NCBI GenBank assembly: GCA_021647535.1
Contig: JAKIUO010000095.1
Span: 1 to 11,250 of the forward strand
Direction of reading: 5' to 3'
Source of the DNA: Hyphomicrobiaceae bacterium
Lineage (GTDB): Bacteria > Pseudomonadota > Alphaproteobacteria > Rhizobiales > JAKIUO01
Length of the DNA stretch: 11,250 nt
A program made the translations under genes and the position numbers. This document shows, piece after piece, positions 1-6,367 of this stretch. Below the pieces are notes generated by a model, which worked only from the letters and a program-made list of their open reading frames with translations, was not told where the DNA came from and did no database searches. Each line of letters opens with the position of its first letter. The first letter of the stretch is position 1.

Positions 1-61
1 GGAGTGTGATTGCTGCGGTCATCCTCTCGCCTCCCCAAAATAAAATGAGCTCTCGGGGGGA

Positions 62-130
62 GTGAATCACATCATATTCAATCAGGAAACCTCAATATCA
101 TGAGTCAGCCTTTCAGGCGGTTGGTATCAC
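62..130 (+). repeat. Imperfect direct repeat, unit 1 (IS630-end-like)
   Basis: This unit begins GTGAATCACA and ends with TCAGCC...GGCGGTTGGTAT. It matches 209-276 at the start (GTGAATCACA), in the middle (TCATGRGTCAGCCT) and at the end (GGCGRTTGGTAT). Read in the frame of the transposase tail found downstream, its end gives S-stop-VSLSGGWYH, parallel to SWVSLKGDWYK in unit 2. That suggests a decayed end of the same IS family. The middle of the unit is diverged. The similarity is visible by eye; the IS assignment is inference. Confidence 0.45.
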
Positions 131-208
131 TCTTGCTATAATCAGATCGCATTGAAATAGCCGCAGGCATCGCAAAACTCCTTCCAAACAGTTTGTCTGC
201 TGGAAACA

Positions 209-276
209 GTGAATCACAATGATCCCACTTTGGGAATCGCCAATCTCATGGGTCAGCCTAAAGGGCGATTGGTATA
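209..276 (+). repeat. Imperfect direct repeat, unit 2
   Basis: This is the second copy of the unit at 62-130. It contains a small hairpin at about 221-238 (CCCA-CTT-TGGG flanked by GAT and ATC). A longer-range inverted repeat pairs AATCGCC near 236-242 with GGCGATT at 264-270. It runs in frame into the transposase tail at 276-359. A third, weaker partial copy of the ending (TCATGGG...CTAGGGCGGTTGGCATTAG) covers about 333-373. Confidence 0.45.
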
Positions 277-359
277 AAGCACGGAACAATCTGTGCGACA
301 TGCCTGGAAAAATCCGACAGATAACTGAGAGATCATGGGCAACACGCGTCATACTCTAG
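276..359 (+). pseudogene. C-terminal tail of an IS630-family transposase (remnant)
   Basis: Translating from 276 gives KARNNLCDMPGKI, then RQITERSWATRVIL and a TAG stop at 357-359. This fits the extreme C-terminus of IS630-family DDE transposases, which typically read A-C-x-A-W-N-x-L...P-x-x-I...R-x-W-A. The usual tryptophan in AWN is arginine here (CGG instead of TGG). The same motif occurs in the second remnant at 8200-8404, where it reads KAWNKLCEMPGKI. Nothing upstream resembles the catalytic domain, so only the 3' end of an element survives. The family call rests on motif recognition; the decay is evident from the missing body. Confidence 0.55.
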
Positions 360-412
360 GGCGGTTGGCATTAGACAGGGATATAATCACATGGGATGGA
401 ACCGTAGCTCAG

Positions 413-637
413 TCAGTTATTGCGGTTGAGCGACTCATCGGCGACTTCTCCCATTGTTTTGGGTTGAGAGTTTTTGATCCAGCGCATGAATTCGCGATCA
501 AACTTGAAATCATTGCCACATTGCAACTTCAAAAAACGTCGCACATTTTGTGTGTTTCTATAGCCTGACGTCACCGGTGTTTGCCGCGTTATTTCCCCAC
601 TATGCCAATCAAACACAGCTATACTCCCCCCTTCCAC
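413..637 (-). pseudogene. Truncated DUF6434-like protein fragment
   Basis: The 74-residue frame starts at a GTG codon and contains FDWHSGEIT, SGYRNTQNVRRFL, FKFDREFMRWIKN and KTMGEVADE in order. This is the pattern I associate with the DUF6434 domain (FDW...T...Y.NTQNVRRF...F.FM.WMK...T..DAV.EW), a small domain of unknown function usually found behind an N-terminal SAP-like segment. Here that N-terminal part is absent: upstream of the GTG there is only palindromic intergenic DNA. The terminal EW of the family reads ES. It is either a minimal stand-alone gene or, more likely, a remnant next to IS debris. A purine-rich stretch (GGAAGGGGGGAG) lies just inside the 5' end and could serve an internal GTG at about 616. 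No function can be assigned. Confidence 0.45.
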
Positions 638-647
638 AATTGGGTTT

Positions 648-664
648 CAAGGGGTCACCCCTTG
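648..664. repeat. Short perfect hairpin CAAGGGG-TCA-CCCCTTG
   Basis: There are seven perfect base pairs around a three-base loop, about 50 bp beyond the pheT stop. No T-run follows on the - strand, so it is not a standard intrinsic terminator for pheT. A looser version (GGGTTCCAAGG...CCCTTGG) occurs at 8480-8537 beyond the CHAT gene. Confidence 0.6.
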
Positions 665-688
665 GTTCCAGCTGAAAAGCTGCCTGAC

Positions 689-701
689 CGGCGAGGTCAT
701 T
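689..701 (+). repeat. 13-mer CGGCGAGGTCATT, copy 1
   Basis: This exact 13-mer recurs at 8580-8592. Here it lies 10 bp beyond the pheT stop and forms a weak hairpin (TGACC-GGCGA-GGTCA, 686-700). On the + strand a T-rich stretch follows. Both copies sit just downstream of a - strand gene. Confidence 0.6.
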
Positions 702-711
702 CCTTTTCACT

Positions 712-3123
712 CTAGCCCCGTATCTCGCCGCCTGTTGTTTTGCTCACAGCCGCCACAACTTTTGCCCCAACCGCCTCAATCTGTTTGTCGGTAAGGGTTT
801 CATTGCGCGGTTGCAGGGTGACTTCTATGGCCAGGCTCTTTTTGCCTTCCGCCATTTTATCGCCTTCGTAGAGATCGAACAGATTGACCGCCTCAATGAG
901 TTTTTTATCAGCCGATAGCGCAGCGCGGACCACATCTCCGGCCGCGACATCTGCAGCAACGAGAAAGGCGAAATCGCGTTTCACCGGATGCAGATCGCTG
1001 ACGGTCATGGCAGGGCGGGTGTGGCTTATGGCTTTGCGTTTGGGCTGGGGCAGATTGTCGATGAACAGCTCGAAACCGGCTGCTGCGCCAGACAGATCCA
1101 TTTTGGTCCTCATGCCGGGGTGCAGCTCGCCAAAGTAAGCCAGGGTGATTTTTGGACCAAGACGGATCACGCCCGAGCGTCCGGGATGATACCAGTCGGG
1201 TGCCTCACGGACCACCTGCACACGTCCAACATCGACACCAAGCTGGCACAAAAGCGCCATGCAATCGGCCTTGACCTCAAACAGATCAACCGGTGCGGCA
1301 TTACCTGACCAGTGGCGTCCTGACCCGCTCATTTCGTTCTGGCCAAAGCGGATACCGGCGGCGCTGATATATTGATCTTCTGGTGCCGTGCCGCCATAGG
1401 ACTGGCCGACCTCAAACAAGGCGGCATCATTCATATTATGGGCGCGGTTGCGTTTGGCGGCAGTGATGAGCCCCGGCATGAGCCCCGGACGCATATGCGA
1501 CATATCGGTTGAAATGGGGTTGTCGAGCCGCAGTTCTGCGGTGCCACCGCCAAACAGTTGCGCTTCACTCTCTGGCAAAAACGACCAGGTGACGGCTTCC
1601 ACCATGCCGCGTCCAGACAACACACGCCGCGACCGCTGCACGCGTTTCTGGCCTATGGTCAGTACCGGTTTTGCCACTCCAGACAAACGCTTCAGCGGTT
1701 CGGGCTTGATATTATCGACGCCGTAAATGCGCACGACTTCCTCAACAAGATCGGCCTCGCCATGCACATCAGGCCGCCATTCCGGCACGCTTACTGTCAT
1801 GCCCTTGCCGTTGCTCTCAACGCCAAAACCAAGACCCTGAAGAATTTTGCCGATTTCATCATCGCCAAGAGTGGCCCCGGTGAGGCGCTTGAACTGTTTG
1901 GCCGCGTCCAGCTCAATAACAAGATTGCGCAAGGGCGGTTCCCCGGCCATTTCCACCTTGCTGGCTTCACCGCCACACAGATCGAGCACCATTTGCGTGG
2001 CCAGATGCAGGCCGGGTTCAACGGAGGAAGGATCAACGCCGCGCTCAAAACGATAGCGCGCGTCCGACATCAGGTTGAGCCGCCGACCGGTCCTTGCCGT
2101 ATTGATCGGATCAAACCAGGCGCTTTCGATGAACACATTGGTCGTCGCTTGCGTACAGCCCGTGTCTTCGCCGCCCATAATGCCGCCAAGCCCGAGCACA
2201 GCCTTGTCGTCTGCAATGACGCACATCTGCTCATCGACTTTATAGGTTTCGCCATCCAGCGCCACAAAACTTTCGCCGCTCTTGCCGGCACGCGCCTTGA
2301 TCGAACCTTGTAGCCTGTCGGCATCATAAACATGCAGCGGGCGACCACGATCAAAGCTGATATAGTTGGTCATATCGACCAGCGCATTGATGGGCCGCAG
2401 GCCAATCGATTTGAGCCTTTGTTGCAGCCAGTCAGGAGAGGGACCATTTTTGACACCGGTGATCAAACGACCGGCAAAAGCTGGACACAGCTCGGGGTTG
2501 TCGATCTTGATTTTAACAGGACAAGCCCCCTTGCCGCCAATTTCTGCCAGCGTGTCTTTTTTCAATGTGCCAAGCCCTGCGGCCACCAGATCGCGGGCAA
2601 TACCGCGCACGCCGAGCGCATCGGGCCGGTTCGGCGTAATGGCGATTTCGATAACCGGATCATCGAGCCCAACGACCTGCGCATAAGGTGTGCCGGGGGC
2701 CGCATCGGTATCCAGGTCGATAATGCCGTCATGCTCCTCGGACAATTCCAGCTCGCGCTCGGAACACATCATGCCAAAGCTTTCAACGCCTCTGATTTTG
2801 GCCTTTTTAAGCGTCAGATCAATGCCGGTGACATAGGTGCCAACAGGCGCAAACGCTCCCTTTAGCCCCTTACGAGCATTGGGTGCACCGCACACCACCT
2901 GCACAATGCCCGAGCCGCTATCGACTTTGAGGACCTGCAGCTTGTCGGCATCAGGATGAGGCGCGGCTTCCAGCACTTCACCGACCACATAGGCGGCGAA
3001 TTTTTCCGCCGGATCTTCGATCTCTTCGACCTCAAGACCCGTTATGGTCAGGGCATCACAAATCTCTTGCAGCGACGCATCAGTCTCCAGATGTTCCTTC
3101 AACCAGCTCAATGTGAATTTCAT
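712..3123 (-). CDS. pheT: Phenylalanyl-tRNA synthetase beta subunit
   Basis: PheT is the beta chain of the cytoplasmic alpha2beta2 enzyme that charges tRNA-Phe; beta carries the tRNA-recognition and editing domains. The 803-residue protein has the usual family length and domain order. It opens with MKFTLSWLKEHL, followed by a tRNA-binding OB-fold module (about 40-150, with PHPDADKLQV and VCGAPNA). Next come the B3/B4 editing region beginning near TPNRPDALGVRGIARD, the B5 domain, a catalytic-like core, and a C-terminal FDX-ACB anticodon-binding domain (about 705-803). I chose the ATG at 3123-3121 because it matches the conserved N-terminus. A further 44 codons are open upstream, but they read through a palindromic repeat. 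It is the last gene of the pheS block, 144 bp from the cytochrome gene. The intervening hairpins make its linkage to the pheS transcript uncertain. Confidence 0.97.
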   Translation of the reverse strand: MKFTLSWLKEHLETDASLQEICDALTITGLEVEEIEDPAEKFAAYVVGEVLEAAPHPDADKLQVLKVDSGSGIVQVVCGAPNARKGLKGAFAPVGTYVTGIDLTLKKAKIRGVESFGMMCSERELELSEEHDGIIDLDTDAAPGTPYAQVVGLDDPVIEIAITPNRPDALGVRGIARDLVAAGLGTLKKDTLAEIGGKGACPVKIKIDNPELCPAFAGRLITGVKNGPSPDWLQQRLKSIGLRPINALVDMTNYISFDRGRPLHVYDADRLQGSIKARAGKSGESFVALDGETYKVDEQMCVIADDKAVLGLGGIMGGEDTGCTQATTNVFIESAWFDPINTARTGRRLNLMSDARYRFERGVDPSSVEPGLHLATQMVLDLCGGEASKVEMAGEPPLRNLVIELDAAKQFKRLTGATLGDDEIGKILQGLGFGVESNGKGMTVSVPEWRPDVHGEADLVEEVVRIYGVDNIKPEPLKRLSGVAKPVLTIGQKRVQRSRRVLSGRGMVEAVTWSFLPESEAQLFGGGTAELRLDNPISTDMSHMRPGLMPGLITAAKRNRAHNMNDAALFEVGQSYGGTAPEDQYISAAGIRFGQNEMSGSGRHWSGNAAPVDLFEVKADCMALLCQLGVDVGRVQVVREAPDWYHPGRSGVIRLGPKITLAYFGELHPGMRTKMDLSGAAAGFELFIDNLPQPKRKAISHTRPAMTVSDLHPVKRDFAFLVAADVAAGDVVRAALSADKKLIEAVNLFDLYEGDKMAEGKKSLAIEVTLQPRNETLTDKQIEAVGAKVVAAVSKTTGGEIRG

Positions 3124-3157
3124 TTTTTCAGTCCCAAAAATCGGTCTTTTTTTCTCG

Positions 3158-3230
3158 AAGCGATCAACATCGCTTGCCCTCGCCGGGGGCATCCTACGCG
3201 GATGGCGGCAGAGGCGAGCCCCTGCACCCC
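3158..3230. repeat. Three-hairpin intergenic repeat, copy A
   Basis: This is a compound palindrome between the cytochrome gene and pheT. Hairpin 1 is AAGCGAT-CAAC-ATCGCTT (3158-3175). Hairpin 2 has an outer arm CTCGCC (3179-3184) that can pair with GGCGAG (3213-3218), and an inner stem CATCC-TACGC-GGATG (3190-3204). Alternatively, hairpin 3 pairs GCAGAGG with CCCCTGC around CGAG (3208-3225, one A/C mismatch). The element ends CCCCTGCACCCC. The same arrangement is at 8057-8131. The outer arm and hairpin 3 share bases, so these would be alternative folds. Confidence 0.75.
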
Positions 3231-3267
3231 ATCTTGTTGCTGTGCTAACAGACAAACAATTGCAGGC

Positions 3268-3729
3268 CTATTTGCGCTCCACCTGCAAACGGTAGGTGTT
3301 ATGGCAGGCGATGCAATTATTCATCAAGCTGGAGAGCTTGTTGAGCACGACCTTGGGATCGCCAATATCGCTGGCTTCCAGTGCCAGATCATCAAAGGCG
3401 GCATGGGTCGGATGTCCCATCCGCTTGAACCCCAAAGGCAGTTTGCGTGGCAACGAACCCGGCATATTGGCCGTTGCCGCCTTGCCCGCTGCGGTTGCGC
3501 CTACCGCCACCTTTTTCATGTCTTTTTCATCAAGACCTTCGATGACCTGATGCACAGCGACCAGAAAGCCGCGCATTTCGGCAAGAACAAAATCGCGCTC
3601 ACCTTCGGTAAGGACAATCGCCGTGCGCCCGTCAGAGGCCTCAACAACAGAGCCTTTGATAAAGAACAGATAGACCAGCCCGCCAATAACCAGCCATGAG
3701 GCGATCAGTGCAGTCCACAAAATTTTCAT
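3268..3729 (-). CDS. Membrane-anchored c-type cytochrome, cytochrome c'/c556-like
   Basis: The 153-residue protein has one hydrophobic N-terminal segment (about 4-24) that can serve as an uncleaved signal-anchor, leaving the rest in the periplasm. A single haem c attachment motif, CIACH, lies at residues 139-143, ten residues from the C-terminus, and is followed by NTYR. A C-terminal CxxCH followed by an aromatic-Arg pair is the hallmark of class II (four-helix) cytochromes such as c' and c556. The middle is helical and lacks other cysteines. I chose the ATG at 3729 because AAAAGGAG lies 7 bases upstream and the start overlaps the preceding stop by 4 bp (ATGA), implying translational coupling to the membrane protein. 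The electron-transfer role is inferred from the haem motif; the partner is unknown. Its place between pheS and pheT is unusual. Confidence 0.8.
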   Translation of the reverse strand: MKILWTALIASWLVIGGLVYLFFIKGSVVEASDGRTAIVLTEGERDFVLAEMRGFLVAVHQVIEGLDEKDMKKVAVGATAAGKAATANMPGSLPRKLPLGFKRMGHPTHAAFDDLALEASDIGDPKVVLNKLSSLMNNCIACHNTYRLQVERK

Positions 3730-4088
3730 ATCAGTCTCCTTTTGCCACTGAGGATCTGATAGGTCACCAGAGCCGCCAGAGCATAAAATCCATTCAACAT
3801 CAAAACCATCGTCCATGGCGCACCAACCCCAAGCACCTGCTTGGCAATGAGGGATGGCACCAATATCAAAGCCGCTAGCGACACCAGCCGCCAGACATGA
3901 CCCGATAAAAACAGGTTGAGCAGCGGTAATAAAACAGTCACGCCAATGGCGATGAGATAACGATTGCTCACATACAGAAAGTCGAGCTTGGCAGGCCCGA
4001 CAATGATCGAGGCGGCAAAAGCATTGACCACCGTGCCAACAATGCCAGCCAAAAGAACCGCAATCAAAATGCGCAGCTGTGTATTCAT
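3726..4088 (-). CDS. Small four-helix integral membrane protein, unknown function
   Basis: The 120-residue, very hydrophobic protein has about four predicted membrane segments (roughly 5-27, 43-63, 67-88 and 92-114), short polar loops and a basic C-terminus (GKRRLI). I do not recognise a family. No histidine pairs or cysteines indicate cofactor binding. The ATG at 4088 has AGGAGA about 9 bases upstream. The gene starts 27 bp after the pheS stop, so it is probably on the pheS transcript. Its stop overlaps the start of the cytochrome gene (ATGA). The coupling suggests the two products work together at the membrane, for example as anchor and haem protein, but that is inference. The alternative is a co-transcribed but unrelated membrane protein. 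Confidence 0.7.
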   Translation of the reverse strand: MNTQLRILIAVLLAGIVGTVVNAFAASIIVGPAKLDFLYVSNRYLIAIGVTVLLPLLNLFLSGHVWRLVSLAALILVPSLIAKQVLGVGAPWTMVLMLNGFYALAALVTYQILSGKRRLI

Positions 4089-4115
4089 AAAAGCTTTCTC
4101 CTGTTTTGCCCGATC

Positions 4116-5198
4116 TTAGGCCCCAAGACCCCCGGCCAGCGTTGGTACATCGAGCACCCCGAAGCCATAGTGGCGCAGCCATTTGAGATCGGCAGCGAAG
4201 AAATCGCGTAGATCCGGCATTCCATATTTAAGCATGGACAAGCGGTCAATGCCAACGCCAAAGGCAAAGCCCTGCAATTGTTCAGGATCATAGCCAACGG
4301 CTTTCAACACATTGGGATGGACCATGCCACAGCCCAGAATTTCCATCCATTGGTCGCCGGTGCCAATGCGCACTTCATTGCCCGAGCGCTCATAGCGGAT
4401 ATCGACTTCCATTGAGGGCTCGGTGAAGGGGAAATGATTGGCGCGGAAGCGCATCTGCACTTCGTCCACCTCAAAAAAGGCTTTCAGAAATTCTTCCAAC
4501 ACCCATTTCAGATGACCCATATGGGTTTCGCTGTCGATCACCAGTCCCTCGACCTGATGGAACATCGGCGTGTGAGTCTGGTCGCTGTCGCAGCGATAGA
4601 CGCGGCCCGGCGCAATAATGCGGATCGGCGGCTTTTGCGCTTGCATGGTGCGGATCTGCACGGGGCTTGTATGGGTGCGCAAAACAAGGCGTGAACCATC
4701 GGCGCGTTTGGGGAAATAGAAAGTGTCCTGCTCTTGGCGGGCCGGATGGTCAGCGGGAATATTGAGCGCCGTGAAATTGTGGAAATCATCTTCGATGTCG
4801 GGGCCTTCGGCAATCGCGAAACCCATATCGGCGAAAATCTCATTGATCTCGTCCATACACTGCGAAATGGGATGAATACGCCCTTGCGCCAGCGGGCCGA
4901 TGCGGACCGGCAGCGAGATATCGGCGGTTTCTGTGGCCAGACGTTGCGCCAGCGCCTTGTCGGCAAGCGCGGTTTTCTTGTCGCCCAGTGCCTTGTTCAG
5001 CGCCTGCTTGACGCCATTGACTTGCTGGCCAAAGCTCTTGCGTTCATCTGGTGGCAATTGCCCCAGCCCCTTCATCAAGGCCGAAACACTGCCTTTTTTA
5101 CCCAACGCCAAAACACGGATCTGCTCCAGCGCGGCAAGATCATCAACCTTGCCGATTGCCGCAAGAATTTCCGTTTCAAGTTGTTCGATTTGTGACAT
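4116..5198 (-). CDS. pheS: Phenylalanyl-tRNA synthetase alpha subunit
   Basis: PheS is the catalytic chain of cytoplasmic phenylalanyl-tRNA synthetase. It activates phenylalanine with ATP and transfers it to tRNA-Phe. The 360-residue protein has the normal length. Residues 1-90 form the N-terminal coiled-coil that grips tRNA. Class II motif 1 is near 108-127 (HPISQCMDEINEIFADMGF), motif 2 near 198-220 (GRVYRCDSDQTHTPMFHQVE) and motif 3 near 311-331 (FAFGVGIDRLSMLKYGMPDLR). The glycine-rich GCGMVHPNVL stretch and the AFG of the phenylalanine pocket are present. The start at 5198 gives the expected MSQIEQLE opening, although a purine-rich GGGGGAAATC is the only Shine-Dalgarno-like sequence. It lies downstream of rplT, separated by 197 bp that hold two inverted hairpin repeats and a candidate promoter. 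Confidence 0.98.
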   Translation of the reverse strand: MSQIEQLETEILAAIGKVDDLAALEQIRVLALGKKGSVSALMKGLGQLPPDERKSFGQQVNGVKQALNKALGDKKTALADKALAQRLATETADISLPVRIGPLAQGRIHPISQCMDEINEIFADMGFAIAEGPDIEDDFHNFTALNIPADHPARQEQDTFYFPKRADGSRLVLRTHTSPVQIRTMQAQKPPIRIIAPGRVYRCDSDQTHTPMFHQVEGLVIDSETHMGHLKWVLEEFLKAFFEVDEVQMRFRANHFPFTEPSMEVDIRYERSGNEVRIGTGDQWMEILGCGMVHPNVLKAVGYDPEQLQGFAFGVGIDRLSMLKYGMPDLRDFFAADLKWLRHYGFGVLDVPTLAGGLGA

Positions 5199-5203
5199 GA
5201 TTT

Positions 5204-5241
5204 CCCCCTCTCCCCAGCCCTCTCCCCAAGGGGAGAGGGGG
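5204..5241. repeat. GC-rich hairpin repeat, copy 1 (pheS leader)
   Basis: The core stem is CCCTCTCCCC-AA-GGGGAGAGGG (5218-5239), ten pairs, preceded by a partial second CCCCCTCTCCCC arm that can compete for the same partner. It lies inside the presumed pheS 5' leader, a few bases from the start codon. Its near-copy at 5349-5385 is in the opposite orientation. Confidence 0.75.
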
Positions 5242-5286
5242 TCAGGCTGATGCCTTGACTATATGCGCGCCCCTTCTAAATAGAAC

Positions 5287-5316
5287 ATAAATCGGCGCAA
5301 CAAACACGCAGGTCAA
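5287..5316 (-). promoter_or_regulatory. Candidate sigma70-type promoter for pheS
   Basis: On the - strand, TTGACC (5316-5311) is followed after 18 bases by ATTTAT (5292-5287). The position upstream of pheS and between two hairpins suits a pheS-specific promoter. The -10 match is only moderate and I see no phenylalanine-rich leader peptide. Confidence 0.3.
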
Positions 5317-5348
5317 CTTCTAAAAAATGGGATCACAAATAAAAGACC

Positions 5349-5385
5349 ACCCCTCTCCCCTCGGGGAGAGGCTGGGAGAGGGGGA
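5349..5385 (-). terminator. Hairpin repeat, copy 2; possible rplT terminator
   Basis: The core CCTCTCCCC (5352-5360) pairs with GGGGAGAGG (5363-5371). A longer alternative stem uses CCCCTCTCCC with GGGAGAGGGG. On the - strand it begins 11 bp after the rplT stop and is followed by TGGTCTTTTATTTG, a modest T-rich tail. Intrinsic termination after rplT is plausible. The same palindrome at 5204-5241 has no T-run, so this may primarily be a repeat element. Confidence 0.45.
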
Positions 5386-5395
5386 AACTAAAGAT

Positions 5396-5782
5396 CTATT
5401 TCAAAGACTGTTTGGCGTCTTCAAGAGCGCCCATTGCCGTTTGCGCCAAAGCTTTGAAGCCCTCGGCATCATGCACGGCAATATCAGCCAGCACCTTGCG
5501 ATCGACTTCGATACCCGCAAGATTGAGACCGTTGATAAAGCGGCCATAGCTCATTTTCTGGTCGGTGGCTTCACGAACGGCAGCATTAATGCGCTGGATC
5601 CACAAAGAGCGGAAATTGCGTTTTCTGGTTTTACGGTCGCGATAGGCATATTGGCCAGCTTTTTCTACGGCCTGATTGGCAATACGAAACGTATTTTTAC
5701 GGGCACCATAATAGCCTTTGGCTTTTTTGATAACCTTGCGATGACGGGCGTGGGTGGTGACGCCTCTTTTTACACGTGACAT
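5396..5782 (-). CDS. rplT: 50S ribosomal protein L20
   Basis: L20 binds 23S rRNA and is essential for early assembly of the large ribosomal subunit. The 128-residue protein opens with MSRVKRGVTTHARHRKVIKK, followed by AKGYYGARKNTFRIANQAV, the lysine/arginine-rich extension typical of L20. The globular part contains RDRKTRKRNFRSLWIQRINA and ends with a short C-terminal extension, slightly longer than the roughly 117-residue E. coli protein. The ATG at 5782 has GAGGAGAC just upstream. It follows rpmI after 150 bp. In other bacteria L20 represses its own operon by binding the leader, and this fairly long spacer could host such a site. I see only a small hairpin (CATTC/GAATG near 5885-5895). Confidence 0.97.
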   Translation of the reverse strand: MSRVKRGVTTHARHRKVIKKAKGYYGARKNTFRIANQAVEKAGQYAYRDRKTRKRNFRSLWIQRINAAVREATDQKMSYGRFINGLNLAGIEVDRKVLADIAVHDAEGFKALAQTAMGALEDAKQSLK

Positions 5783-5932
5783 GACTGTCTCCTCAAATAG
5801 TGTCGGCGGCTATTGGCCATTCCTGCTGCTGACTGGTGAACCGCGTTGAAAGCACAACGGTTTCTCGCCAGATTTTTTCGACATTCCGAATGCAGAAATC
5901 TATATAACCAGTTGAAATTGATCTTTAATTCT

Positions 5933-6130
5933 CTAGCCGTAAGGCATGAATTTTTTGATGATCCGAGCATCGCAATCAGCCAGCAGCGTTGTGCCACGTG
6001 CATTGCGAATGAATTTCTTGCTCCGTTTGATCATGCCGTGCTGTTTGCCAGCCTGGCCGCCACGAACTTTACCCTTTGAGGTCAGTTTAAAGCGTTTTTT
6101 GACGCCACTTTTTGTTTTCATCTTGGGCAT
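5933..6130 (-). CDS. rpmI: 50S ribosomal protein L35
   Basis: L35 is a small basic protein of the large ribosomal subunit. The 65-residue sequence starts MPKMKTKSGVKKRFKLTSKG and contains GKQHGMIKRSKKFIRNARGT, both diagnostic of L35, and it has the usual length. I chose the ATG at 6130-6128 because it matches the family N-terminus and has GGAG 9 bases upstream; the open frame continues further upstream but without L35-like sequence. It is the first gene of the - strand block and is divergent from nadE. infC, often found just upstream of rpmI in other bacteria, is absent here. Confidence 0.97.
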   Translation of the reverse strand: MPKMKTKSGVKKRFKLTSKGKVRGGQAGKQHGMIKRSKKFIRNARGTTLLADCDARIIKKFMPYG

Positions 6131-6367
6131 TTGCGGATTCTCCAATCGGATTTGTGAGCTTCTGGCACGATTCTCAGCACTTAAAAAAGCCCTGAAACAC
6201 CACCAAAATCCCCTGAATTGCGCTTTATGAACGGCCACGGCATGCCCCGCCGGACTGTTCGGGAAGAGGACTTATAGTGTTTTTAGGACACGAATTCAAG
6301 CAAAACCGGCAAGCCTTGCCACAAGAGCCCCTTGCAGCAGATGACCACAGGTCGTAAACAGTCGATT
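6131..6367. promoter_or_regulatory. Divergent rpmI/nadE intergenic region
   Basis: This spacer must contain the promoters of both flanking genes. On the - strand TTGGTG is followed after 17 bases by TAAGTG (about 6207-6179), a weak rpmI candidate. On the + strand TATAGT (6273-6278) could be a nadE -10 box, but no good -35 lies 17 bases upstream. No riboswitch-like or L20-leader structure is obvious. Confidence 0.25.

Noticed and set aside
62..374. CRISPR array
   Set aside because: There are only two to three imperfect, unevenly spaced units with diverged interiors and no cas genes. IS ends explain them better.
400..450. tRNA-like start (GGAACCGTAGCTCAGTCAGTT)
   Set aside because: It resembles the 5' end of a tRNA, but the D-stem cannot close at the right distance. 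No anticodon arm or T-arm (GGTTCRA) follows, so it is chance similarity.
1558..2313. Long + strand open frame opposite pheT
   Set aside because: It is a shadow of the pheT coding sequence, with no ribosome site and no recognisable domain. The - strand product is a clear PheT.
3158..3230. Intrinsic terminator between the cytochrome gene and pheT
   Set aside because: The hairpins are strong, but no T-run follows on the - strand. The close copy after nadE also lacks one, so a repeat element fits better.
3124..3255. 44-residue N-terminal extension of PheT
   Set aside because: The frame is open, but it reads through the three-hairpin repeat. PheT proteins begin at MKFTLSWL, which has its own start codon.
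3727..4182. Long frame upstream of the cytochrome (to 4182) as one 304-residue protein
   Set aside because: Its first half is cysteine/tryptophan-rich sequence antisense-free of any family and overlaps the well-formed membrane protein and the pheS end in another frame. The ATG at 3729 has a strong ribosome site.
5199..5395. pheS attenuator with a Phe-rich leader peptide
   Set aside because: No short frame with consecutive phenylalanine codons is visible upstream of pheS, and the hairpins there are shared repeat sequences.
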